From: Jaapia argillacea MUCL 33604
Lineage: Eukaryota > Basidiomycota > Agaricomycetes > Jaapiales > Jaapiaceae
Length of the DNA stretch: 64,000 nucleotides
NCBI GenBank assembly: GCA_000697665.1
Contig: KL197716.1
Location: 374,641 to 438,640 of the forward strand
Direction: 5' to 3'
The notes below the pieces were generated by a model. That model searched no databases, was not told the DNA's origin, and saw nothing but the letters and a program-made list of their open reading frames with translations. A program made the position numbers and the translations under genes. Of this stretch, positions 10,441-21,347 are shown piece after piece (the stretch's first letter is position 1; each line of letters starts with the position of its first letter).

Positions 10441-12398
10441 CCCTTCCCATCCCACCCCCCAAGCACAGCTCTACAAACCGGACACCTACACGCACGCACG
10501 CACGCCCACGCAATCCTCAGCACTCCTCATTGTCAAAACAACGCATGTGGGGAACAGACGTACCTAGCAACGATAGGTTCAGCAACCATCATATTCGCCG
10601 ACCTCCTCATAGTAGTCTTAACAGCTGTGAACAAACATTCTCCACAGCAGATGTGGCCGCAGGGAGTTAGGGTTACGTTTGTAGGGGGACTGAAGCAGAT
10701 TGGGCAGGTGTAGGTTGATAGGAGGTCCGCTTGGGGTTTAGGGTTGGGGTTGGAGGTGGGAGTGGGGGTGGGAGTTGGGGAGCGTTGGGATGGGGTGGGT
10801 ACGGACGTTGGGGTTTGAGAAGGCGGGGAGGGAGGAGCGTGAGGTGGCGAAGGGAGGAGGGTGGTTGGAGGTAAGAGGTTATGAGACGAAGTAGGTTGGG
10901 ATCTAGGATCGACGTTCGTAGAATGCAGTAACCTCGCTAACGAACTCGATCTGAAGGTGCTTGGTTTGGTATTGGTATTATTCCTACTTGGACCAGGTGT
11001 GGGTTGTCGTCGAGTCGACGAATCGTTAATAAGATTCGATTCGGTGTGGGTAGGTGGCTCATCATTTACGCCTCGTCGACGATTGATTCGCCTCTTGCTC
11101 GAACTAGGATTAGTCTCGGTTTCTTGTAAGTCGTCATCGTTCGTTCGAACGTGGGGGTGATTCGGTGGGACGAGGAGAGGTTTCCCTCCTTCTCTTCTTA
11201 CCCGACCCTTTGGAGGGAGACAAGTGAGATAGATCCAACGTTTCCATGCGAGGTGTGTCTGTTTCGAGGGCTTTTCGACTCGGTGGGGTGGGGTCGGGTG
11301 GGGTGTGAATGTGAAATCGGTGGGAGAGGGTGAGGGTGGGGCGCGGTTCTGGCCTTTTCCCCGAAGAATGGTTTGGGTGGGTGATTCTGGTGAAAGGGGG
11401 TCGAGTGCTTTGGCCTTGCCTTTCTGATTAAGATTCTGGGAGGAGGATGAGGAGGGGATAGCACCGGATGTGTCAAAGGAGGTTCTAGGATCGGGAATGG
11501 AATCGAGTTGGGGTGCTAATTCGTCCTCTTCTGTATCACTACTTTCCGTAGAGTGTGGGATTGAAGGTTGGGTTGGGAGAGATGTGGGAGATTTACGTTT
11601 CTGATCAGGTTCCGCTGGGATAGTTTGAGAGGAGGTGGGTAGTTCGGAGGAGAGGACAGCACCAGATGTGGTCCCGGTACCTGCGAGATCGGAAGTAGGG
11701 TCGAGTTGGGGTGCTAATTCGTCCTCTTCTGTATCGCTACTTTCTGTGGAGTGGACGGCTGAGGATTGGGTTAACGTTGGGAAGGATGTGGGTGGTTCGT
11801 CGTCTTCTGTTTCGCTGCTGTCTGAGGTGGGGCGTCGGGATGTAGAGGATGGATGAGGGTGTTGAGCTGTAGAGGATGTAGAACCATGAAGTGGATTTGG
11901 GGGTGGCGAGGCGAGTTCGTCCTCCTCGACGTCGCTACCTTCGGGTAAGGATGATTGGCGAGGTGATCGTGTGGGTTTTGGTTTCTTGTGGGAGATGAGG
12001 GAGCTGAGAGGTCGGTCTGAGTCTGATGAGTCTGAACGCGAGTTGGAGTGTGGTCTCTTCTTGCCCTTCCTTCTGGCCATGGACGTTGACCCTCCCTACA
12101 ATGCTAACTCTCTGCTCGTTCCCTCCTCCCTATCCCCATGAACCACTCGAGAAGTACCAGTAGAACTAGACGCCACTGGTCCGCCGTACGGACCACCACC
12201 ATGATCCTCATCATCAGATTCCATCCTACGAGATACACCTGGTCTCACCCTCCTCGAAAGGCAAGCATTGGGGATAGATCCTGAGCGAGAGCGAGAGCTG
12301 GCTGAGGATGAGCGGGAGAGAGCGAGGCGAGGAAGACGGGGTCTAGTCGTTGTGGGAGCTGGGAGCGGGTAATCGGTGCCGCTGTTACGACCAGCCAT
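10395..12398 (-). pseudogene. RING-finger protein gene with premature stop (copy A)
   Basis: Exon 1 runs from the ATG at 12,398 to 10,564 and exon 2 from 10,485 to 10,395, spliced in frame. The product would be a long Ser/Pro/Thr-rich disordered protein with repeated acidic patches (SSDTEEDELAPQL) and a C-terminal C3HC4 RING: CPICFSPP, CGHICCGECL and, only after splicing, CPVCRAVLGG. An in-frame TAG at about 12,096-12,098 interrupts the frame after about 100 codons, where copy B reads straight through (23,273-25,290). The open frame resumes in the same phase, with an ATG at 12,080, so a shortened protein that keeps the RING remains possible. The domain suggests an E3 ubiquitin ligase; no substrate is inferable. 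Confidence 0.75.
10486..10506. repeat. (ACGC)n microsatellite in RING intron
   Basis: A short run of ACGC repeats lies inside the intron of the copy A RING gene and is missing from copy B. Confidence 0.8.
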
Positions 12399-12605
12399 CG
12401 GGGGTTAGGCAATTCGTGGGGGACCTTTAGTTGTGAATATTATTCATCGGATTTGGGAATAACGGTAGCCACGTGAATGGACCCGTGGTGCCCTCCCACT
12501 CGCCTCCCACATCTCCTCCGGGTTTCCAGTGAGATGTCTATACCGATCACGAGTGTGCGATTCGAATACCTCGGAATATCTGCAACTGAGCTGGCACAGT
12601 CCCTC

Positions 12606-13000
12606 CCTACAACAATCTGGACGCGAGGGAGGAGGTTCGAATGGAGAATCGTTGATGGAGAGGTCGATAAGATTAGCGAGGGTCTTGAGAACATCGCATA
12701 CAGCTTCGGGAAGGCTGCCAGACCTGCTCCAAGTGGGTGGGCAGAGGAGGGTGAGTCTGTGCACCATACTAGCAAATGAGGACCGAGGATCGGAGGATAA
12801 TATGGTGGCAGACCAAGCATCGTAGTTGTCGGAGATTATGATTGTGTGGTATAGGATGGGAGTGGAGTAGGCGTTGACGGCTCTGGAGACGAGGCAGAGG
12901 TTGTAGAGATCTCTGGCTTCGAGATCAAGCGTTGTAGTTCCATTGGTAGACGCAGCGCTGCTGTTGCAGGGTGAACAGCGTTTAGATTGGACGCCAACGT
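12606..13000 (-). pseudogene. F-box-like gene fragment (copy C)
   Basis: A third piece of the minus-strand F-box-like gene. Legible parts are LRLPMELQRLIS (N-terminal), a shifted Ser/Pro stretch, then in another frame RLTLLCPPTWSRSGSLPEAVCDVLKTL. It retains the Trp that is a stop in copy A, but it is frameshifted and ends abruptly near 12,606. There it joins sequence homologous to the leader upstream of the RING gene and ERV41 (compare 25,300-25,475). Confidence 0.6.
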
Positions 13001-13059
13001 GTCTGCGAACTGGGAGTGGCTTGACTGTATGCCGAATTCAAGTGGAAGACTCAATTACA

Positions 13060-13498
13060 AGGCTCCACACCTCTGGAGAATGCACATCGATATCGCTGTG
13101 ATTTATACACATAATTGTCTGTTAACGTTCCTCTTCATTTAGTGGGGCTAGCATGAAAGTTATGCATGAAAACACATAGTGCCACTCTAAGTATAGCTAC
13201 GCCAGGATCAATTTACGACCCGATGAAGTGCCGATGGCGCTTGAGCGACAACAGGCAGTGCAGCGCGGTTCGCTGTCAACCTGGGATCACTTTCTCTCGT
13301 TTTCCGCTCAACTCCATGAAATTTGCGCCCTGAAAGGATCTTGTTACCGATTCCCATCTCGGGAGTACAAACACCATTAGTAGGCTCGTACCCATCTTGG
13401 TCTGCTCGTCTGCGCCCACAGAATGACCTGCAGCCTCCAGGCGCTTCCACATATCCTCGTTGACCTTGTCTTGATCTCCCCGATCCAGTTGGCCCAAG
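13060..13498. other. intergenic region upstream of the NACHT-kinase gene
   Basis: I see no gene, RNA or repeat here. It holds the presumed promoter of the gene starting at 13,499, but no clear TATA box was identified. Confidence 0.4.
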
Positions 13499-16400
13499 AT
13501 GAGGGAAAGAGATAAATTCCTTCGTAGCGTCACGCCAAAGTTCTTATCATCACGTTCTCTCTCCCCTACCCCAACCCCTACACCTCCCGTACCACTCAAT
13601 CCAGCACCATCGCAACCATTACCGGAACTTGTATCTCTGTCAAGAGACCCTGATCTTCCTGCCTTCGTGACTTCTGTGGGCCAGGAGGTCGCTGCGGCTT
13701 TGAAGGACATTGGGGAGGTTCTCGGACACTTCCCATTCGTAAAGACAATTGGAGGCCTGACGGTTCAGATCCTCAAGATTGTAGAGGTTAGTCATTTCAA
13801 TTGTTGGCAGCACACGATTTAACTCAATGATGTATGATCATAGCAAGTGAGCGATAACCCCGAGACGTGGAAGCGATTGGCCGACTATACGCTTCAAACT
13901 TTCCGCGTACTCGTGGATAGGCTTGGAAGGGCTCCTGATGGCGTGGAACTGGATATACAACGATCCTGTGATAGTTTTGCAAGGTGCGAGCCTCGCAGGT
14001 TGATATCTTAATACATCTCTGACCAGGACCTGTCGTAGGAGCCTTACAGATCTTCTCAATAGGGCGAAGTCCAAACAGAATGAGAACATGTCCCTGCGGT
14101 TGGCACACCACGAGCTAGATCAGGGCCTTCAGGCAGAGTTTTATACACTTCTCCATGAACTTTGTAAGATATTCCAGGTAAGATGATCGGGTCAGGTCGA
14201 CGTCCGAGTCGGCGGCACCACTGATTACCCACTATATTAACAGCTTGACGTCGCCTTGAGTACAAACCTGATGGTTGCTGCGATGAAACAGGACGTGAAA
14301 AAGATTCCGGACAAAATCGAAGAGGTGGATGCCCACGTGAAGGATGTGCACGCCGACGTGAAAGAAATGGGTATGTCGGATCTCCGAATTCGGATGCCAG
14401 AGCTAACATTGTTAGGAAATCACAGCCGAACTCAATCTCCTCTCTCACCTTCGAGCTTTGTTGGTCGAAGGCGCAGAGTGGCGAAACACGCTTACTTGCT
14501 GTGAGGACACTCGTGAAAAGATCCTTCGTGAAATCGAACAGTGGAGTTTTCTGGCTACTGCCCCCACTTCCCCAATCGCGTACCTTTGTGGTGTAGCTGG
14601 ACTTGGGAAAACTACCATTGCCCACACCGTCGCTCGCTCGCTCCACAACTGCCAACTCCTTGGAGGCAGCTTCTTCTTTTCTCGCGACTATGCTCCCCGT
14701 CGTACTGGATTCAATACTTGGGCGACCATTGCCTATCATCTAGCCTACCGTCACCAATCCTTCCGGATACGCCTTTGCGACGTTTTGAAACAACCCATTC
14801 CATCGACTTCGGAGCGTCAATTCGACGAACTTCTCTTGGGCCCACTGAAGGCATCCGAATTACCCCCTTCCCCCTTCGTAATAGTGATGGATGCATTGGA
14901 CGAATGTGATGATGCCGTTGATATCTTGCAGTCTTTTTGTCGGGAGCTCGATTGCCTGCGAGGCCACATTCAACTGTTTCTCACGAGTCGTCCGGAGCCC
15001 CAGTTTGACAAAATCATACCCTCGAAAGAGACGCTACACCTCTACATCGATCTCCGCGCGCCCTCAAATCAGGACGACCTCGGGAGGTACCTTGATACCC
15101 GAATGAGAACTATTTGTACCGACAACGAAGGTATCAAGCTACTCCGTTGGCCTAACCCCCAGCTGAGACAGGACCTTTTGGACGGTGCCAGTGGCCTCTT
15201 CATCTGGGCTTCAACCGTCTGCGACTTCCTTGAGCAATCCCACGATCTGGACGAAGATTTACGCCTGATCCTCAATCCACCCGATGATGTCAAGGATGAC
15301 CCCGAAGAAAAGCTTGAGGCTGTCTATCGTGTGGTACTTGAACAGGCATACAGTCACCTAAAGCGCTCGGTTTACCGGGATAATTTCCGTCCTCTCCTCG
15401 CAGCGATCATGTGTGTTGCAAAGCCTCTCTCACTGGGGGATTTGTCGAGCCTTGTTGGTATCAAGGATGTCGATGCGAAGGTCATTGTTGAATCGTTGCA
15501 TGCTGTACTCCACTCTCCTCTCAACCCCGTGTCTCGATCCAATCGAGAGGAAAAAACTGTCCAGGTCGTTCACCCTTCTTTCTATCGATATGTCACCGAT
15601 CCTACGAAGAAATCTCCAGTCCCCGTTAGCATTCGTCACACTCACTTGTGGCTTGCTTCCCGATATCTTGAACTCGTACGTCAATCCGGCTGCCAGATAG
15701 ATGCTCTCCTGGGGAAGTCAGCTGCGTCACCTGGTCCAGCTTGCCATTTGTCCCTTCAGGTGGGACCTGATTTCTTAGAAGCCTAACCACGAACGCATCT
15801 GAAATTCTGTAAAAGATGATAGAGAATGTAGATGCCGACGAACTTTACAAGATTCACGCCTCGCTTTCGACGAAGACCACGATCGACCTCAACTCATTGG
15901 CGGCGATCTTGGATTCTACATTTGTTGTCAGCATGCCCGAGACAGACTCTCAGGAACTCGTCGATCTCCTACAACGGGTGGGTTCTTGGTCATAACCCAC
16001 GAACAACTAGTATTCACATCCCTATACTATTATATCTCCATAGATTTTACAATTCTTTGATGAGCATAACTATTACTGTCGCCATGCTACCCCCTCGTTA
16101 CCTCTGCATTTTGTCGAAGTCCGAAACTCCCCAGGTTCACAAACTATTCTTCACGGGATTTTGTTCTCAGTTGTAGTGGCATCGAAACATCTGCTTGTCC
16201 TGCCAGGAATTGAACTCAGGGATGGCGAAGGGGGATATGGTAGAGTCCTCTTCGGGACATGGGTTGGCCGAAATGTGGCTGTGAAGCGCATTGGGCATTA
16301 TGGCTCACCGTATAAGGGAAAACTGAACAACGTATGGTCTACTATTCTTTCTCTCAGGCCGGAAATTCATCTATTGCAGGCATTGTTTAGGGAAGTGCTG

Positions 16401-17214
16401 ATATGGAAGCGTCTCTCAAGTCCATATATCCTCCCTTGCCTTGGAGTGTCTGATTTATTCCCGGATCTTCTGATCATTGTCTCGCCTTGGATGGAGCATG
16501 GGAGTGTCTTGGAATACACGTGGAACATGGGGTTATCGTCGAAGGAAGTTGACGGATTGGTGGGCTTTCAGCTTTCTGACGGAACCGGTAGACTGATCAA
16601 GGATTGAAATACACAGCTAGAAAAAATTGCTGAGGGACTCGAATATCTTCACAGAGAGGGTATTTTGCATGGTGATCTCCGTGGGGTAAATCATACAGTG
16701 CTCCGAGTCGCCTCATTGTCGAACTTAAATGTCTTCCCACTAGGCAAATATTCTCATGGACGACAAAATCAACCCGCGGTTCACTGGCTTCGGCCTTTCT
16801 GTCATTGAAGGATCCCAAGAAGAATATGAACGAAGTGGTTCATTGAGATGGATGGCCCCGGAACTTTTCTTCGGGGCGGAAGAACTAGGATCTCGCTGCA
16901 CTCGCGCAACCGATGTGTACGCTTACGGATGTGTTTGTCTTGAAGTACGTCGCCTCTTTCTTGATTACGTTGCACATTCCCAACCATCGTAGCTATACAC
17001 CGGAGCCCAGCCATTTGGCAATATTCACGAGCTCCGTGTCTGGTGGGCAGTTAAAGAAGGTGAACGGCCGAAAGGGCCCACGCAGGACGAATGTCAAGGA
17101 AGGATATTGCATTCCGAGCTGTGGGAGCTCATTACGAGGTGTTGGAGCCAAGAGCCTGAGAGCCGACCGGACATGGAAGAGGTAGTTGCACAAATGGGGA
17201 GGATCGTCGGTTAG
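13499..17214 (+). CDS. NLR-like STAND protein: helical bundle-NACHT-pseudokinase (1,053 aa)
   Basis: Eleven exons: 13,499-13,786; 13,844-13,983; 14,027-14,177; 14,244-14,370; 14,426-15,759; 15,816-15,977; 16,044-16,331; 16,380-16,559; 16,617-16,685; 16,744-16,944; 16,993-17,214. All join in frame over GT..AG introns of 43-66 bp. Residues 1-60 are Pro/Ser-rich. About 60-235 are amphipathic helices resembling the MLKL/HeLo-like adaptor bundle of fungal NLRs. About 270-700 form a NACHT NTPase: Walker A GVAGLGKTT near 290, Walker B FVIVMDALDE near 385, then LFLTSRPEP. About 785-1,053 form a TKL-type kinase: GEGGYGRV, VAVK near 814, HGDLRGAN, WMAPEL. The DFG motif reads GFG, losing the Mg-binding Asp, hence a likely pseudokinase. 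By analogy it senses a trigger and may drive regulated cell death; this is inference. The kinase part recurs truncated at 1,060-1,945. Confidence 0.8.
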
Positions 17215-18200
17215 GGATTTAATCAAAGTTGTCGATTGTATGAGGTTGTTGCGAAGGTTGTTTACCTGATTTTCGTAGTAATTTCTATCTCTTTTCTTGT
17301 CTCTAACATGTATATATCATCTTGGGTCTGGCGTATCGGCGGTCGAAAAGCAGGAAAGAAAGTTTGCACAGTGGTACTACAGTCGCAGGTCCTGCGCAAC
17401 TGGTCGGGAGAGAGGTTTTATGAAACGACGAAAGAAGGAGCCGGGAAGCATGGATGTGATTACGCTGAGGATCCGAGTGGGAAAATTCATCATGATTCGG
17501 CCTCTAGAAAGACAATGTCCTCAGAGTTTGCCCTCCAACTGCAAGGGTAACGGCGAAGCTTGAGTTGGGACAATATCACCTGGATTGTACGAAGAGACGC
17601 GACCTAGATTGACACAACTCAACTAACTAGTCCTGATTTGATCGCCGATCTCCACTCAGGGAAGACTTTTGCATCTCTTGGTCGACGACCGCAACTTGAT
17701 CGGTTATATGGTTCAGATGACCGAAATTCGTTGTATGGCCGATTCAGGGGTGGTGGAAAATTCTAGATGGTGGTGGTTACCATCATCACTAAGAACTCTC
17801 TCCCAATACGACGAGACCGACCTAGGTCAATGGAGCAATTTACCAATACCCCTGGTCCAACGCGTTCGCGACATCCCAACCCCTCTCTATCTCACCGCCC
17901 TGTGTCCTCCTGTACAATCCTGGCATCAAATCTCACTTGTTTCAAGGAGGTGGAAAGTTCCATGAGTTGCTTCGCTCATCGAGTTGGATTTGGAAGGAGG
18001 AGTTTCGAGGCACATTATTGGGGTGCTGGTGCCCAATATGAGGGTTTCCAGATTGAATGAAGAGAAAGATGCGAAGAGATCGTTCGGGGTGCAGCCCTAT
18101 AATTCGGTTAAACCCACTCGTACAGAGTTGCTATGGATGCTTACCTGAAGGCGACTATCGTACAAAGAGAAGGGCTTCAGACACGGCAGATTCTTTGAAG
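17215..18200. other. duplicated non-coding stretch (copy B)
   Basis: Counterpart of 1,946-2,860, downstream of the NACHT-kinase gene. No supported gene. The right part probably contains the eroded 3' exons of the minus-strand F-box-like gene. Confidence 0.45.
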
Positions 18201-18239
18201 CCGAGCGAATGAGAGTTTCCGTGAAGATGCTTATCGTGG

Positions 18240-18980
18240 TCACCCAGCCATCGCGTGTATGATCTCATACAAGCAGAGCACCTCCAATGACCGTCCAAAA
18301 CCCGCCAGTTCGTCAATCAAACCACGCTCAGTGGTGGCAGAGATATTGATTCGGAGCCGTTTAATGGGACGATCGGCAAAGGTATCCAAGATTCCACGAT
18401 TGGAGGTCTCAAGAGCTGAGATGTGAGGAACGACATCATCAGATAGAATGAAATCGATTGGCGTTGGCGTATGCCAACACTGTTCGCGTAACTCGGGTCG
18501 CGACTTTAGTATGCGTAGCAGGTGTTTCGAGTCTTCAAGGGTACCATAGCCCACGCTAACCAAGGAAAATTGACGCAGTCGAGATGATGGTGCGGAGTCT
18601 AACGAGGGCAACAATCTGGATGTGAGGGAGGAGGTTCGCAATGAAGAATCGGTAATGGAGAGGTCGATAAGATCAGTGAGTGTCTTGAGCACTTCGCATA
18701 CAGCTTCGAGAAGGCTGCCAGACCTGCTCCAAGTGGGTGGGCAGAGGAGGGTGAGTTTGTGCACCATACTACCAATGAGGACTGGGGTTGGATGATAGAA
18801 TGGTGGCAGACCAATTATCGTAGTTGTCGGAGATTTATAAATGTATGGCGCAGGATGGGAGTGGAGTAGGCGTTGACGGCTCTGGAGACGAGGCAGAGGT
18901 TGTAGAGATCTCTGGCTTCGAGGAGAAAGTTGAGATCAAGCCTTGTATTTCCGCAGGAAGGTGCGGCGCTGCTGTTGCAG
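18240..18980 (-). pseudogene. decayed F-box-like gene (copy B)
   Basis: The C-terminal part is open from 18,767 leftwards: MVHKLTLLCPPTWSRSGSLL, then LRQFSLVSVGYGTLEDSKHLL, then LETSNRGILDTFADRPIKRL. The N-terminal part carries small indels relative to copy A: one base lost near the segment after LPAEIQGLIS, one gained near 18,840, and two lost before the internal ATG. The F-box itself is therefore out of frame. The damage differs from copy A (nonsense codon), so the two copies decayed independently after duplication. Confidence 0.6.
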
Positions 18981-19248
18981 GGTGACCAGCGTTTGTATCG
19001 GACGCCAAAATGACTACGAGGCTATGAGCGGAGCTGAGGCTAGTTGGTGTGTGTGACGATGTGACGACGTGACGACGTGATATCAATCGCAACTTCAACG
19101 ATCATCGAACGTGAACCGACCATCCAACCTACGCCCTCCCAGTTTCCCAGTCCATATTATTCAAAGGTGTGGACCGTTACTGTCCCCATTGCACCCCGCC
19201 ATCCAATTTGTCGGTGGTCTTGGCGTGCAAGACAGGCGGTGAACTCGA

Positions 19249-19267
19249 CCCAAACTTTGGGTCGAGT
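19249..19267. other. perfect palindrome upstream of the F-box gene
   Basis: CGACCCAAACTTTGGGTCG: the arms CGACCCAAA and TTTGGGTCG are perfectly complementary around one central base. It sits in a stretch of copy B that is absent from the equivalent place in copy A, so it marks a small insertion or excision footprint. Confidence 0.6.
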
Positions 19268-19341
19268 TCCCCGTCTGTGTCCCAAACGCTCCACATATTT
19301 CTGAACGCCATTGTACTGATCCTTGCTCCAGTTTTCCCAAA

Positions 19342-20788
19342 ATGAATTTACTTGACATCGGCGATGACATCCTCCTCCACATCCTCCGTATTTCTCTTGG
19401 TCGCGAGGCTTTGCCAGACGTTGTCCTTGTCTGTCGAAGGCTGTACCATCTCGGGATGCCATTTCTGGTGGCAAAGGTTTACGTCTCTTCCATCAAATCA
19501 ATCGTTCGATTTAGCAAGTTTATGGACAGCGAGGCCTCTTCCCGCTGGCTCCCTCACATCCGATCCCTGACCACGTTCTTTTCGCCATATTCAACCGAGA
19601 ACCAACGATATTTCCCTTCTTGGGCTTCTCGTGTTGCAACCATCATCCGCCTCTCTTCAAAGCTCGAAGTTTTCCAATCGGATTGCATTGAGGATTTATT
19701 GGAGGCTGAACCAATGATTGGCGAAGCGCTGATCGAGTGCCGTTCGTTGACGAGACTTCACTTTCAGGGTGCTGGGACTGCGACACTCGATATGTTAGCG
19801 CTCATGCGTAGTCCTATTCGCGAGTTTAACATCACTGCGAAACATCCGTTGAAAGGGATGAACGCCTTCTCCGCGCTCAGTCCATTTCACTCTACGGTGA
19901 CCTCTGTGAGCATCACTTGGCTCTCATTACTTCCGAACGAGTTCCAGGTCCACATCACATTCCCAAAGGTTCGGCACCTCTCATTATTGTATTCTACATC
20001 ATCCACACCCACCCTCCTGCGGATATTCCCCTACGCTCGCTCCATATTTCTGGCTTCCTGCCAGATGTCCTCCGGCTCCAAAGTTTCAAATACTCCATCC
20101 TGGGGCAAGTTGGATCATCTTCATTTTTCTGGGATGGATCTGTCGGAGATGGTGTTGTCGTGCCCTAGTACAGGCAAATTGGTTGTCTCCTGCTTGGACG
20201 GAGTGGCCGGGACGTCTGGGCGTTCAGATACGAAACCTTTTCTCAGGTTGGTCGAGGGTACATACCCACGACATCTCGACGTCTTGGCGACCCATGCCTC
20301 AATCATCGAGCTGTCCGAGTGTGGTTTGGGCTGGTTCATTCCTCGAACGGAAATGTTTATGCTTCATACCGTCGATATGAAGTCCAACCAAAACGCCGAT
20401 CGTGTCATGGAGTCCGTTGTAAGTCTCCTCGCTACAGGCTGCTACGTACATTCCAATTGACTGTGCCCTACAGGGAATGATTGTAGACAGCCTGAAATCA
20501 GCCTCCTGTCTCTTTTATCTCGACATTAGCTTGAGAGGAACTCCCACCGGCCCTACTTTGTTTCCAAACGAAAGGCTTCAGGAACGAATCCAGGATCTGG
20601 CCAACTCATTACCGTCCCTTCTCGCCGTTTGGCTTTGCGATGACGACGGGAAAGAGTTTTGGAACGTTCGTCGAGATGCGGAGGACAGCGGGAAGGCGGA
20701 GTTGAGAAAGATGCCTGGTCAAACTTGTTTGGATAATTGGAGCTTCCAATATTATCCCGCAAGTTTCCAAGATCATCTGAGGGCGTGA
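19342..20788 (+). CDS. F-box/LRR-like protein (copy B, 463 aa)
   Basis: Exons 19,342-20,418 and 20,474-20,788, the same lengths (1,077 and 315 nt) and splice phase as copy A at 6,971-8,416. It begins MNLLDIGDDILLHILR, with the same V-C-R F-box region, and ends in FQDHLRA. The few amino-acid differences are scattered, and there are no indels in coding sequence, which suggests that both copies are under selection or that the duplication is recent. Upstream sequence differs from copy A by a block near 19,190-19,270 containing a short inverted motif (CGACCCAAACTTTGGGTCG). The likely role is an SCF substrate receptor with unknown target. Confidence 0.8.
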
Positions 20789-21347
20789 GTGGCTTCTAAA
20801 TCTCAACCCCCAGTGGGTCCTAACGCTGGAATCTAGACTGTCGTGGTGTCCCTTGACGAATACCGAAATTCACAACATTGGTTGAAGAACACGGTCTTTA
20901 GACTGATAGTAATGTAGAGATGTTCGTCGTCATATTGTATCCTCGTTGACACATTATACCGGCGACGCTGCTATCTATATGAATAGGAGGATGAGGTGCG
21001 AGCGCAAATGTGTGTTTCGCACCCCGAGGGGCTGGTCGTGATGAGCGAGTGACAAAAGCAACCCTTCGAGTTGGGACAATTATTACCCAAACTCGATCTG
21101 ACGAAGAGGCGGCAGTATCTCAGTCTGTCTGCCATTCCTCAGATCATTGTGGGTACCAGATATTCCCGACCTGAGAAGTACGCTGCAATGTGTGTATACG
21201 AAGGGGTGTTTCCGTAAGTATTCGCCAGCAATCCTTGCATTTCGCATGGGCACAACACTGTTAGATCAACCGCATGAGATTCACATCCCAGCAAAGTAAG
21301 ATCGAGGACGGCCACCTTTGTCGACGAACATCATATAGCTCTACATC
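20789..21347. other. intergenic region with a pheromone-promoter-like relic (copy B)
   Basis: Counterpart of 8,417-8,969. The part at about 21,020-21,190 again resembles the region upstream of pheromone-like gene P4. No gene is seen. Confidence 0.5.

Noticed and set aside
14056-14739. Long minus-strand frame under the NACHT gene
   Set aside because: Antisense shadow; the plus strand carries conserved NACHT motifs and consistent splice sites.
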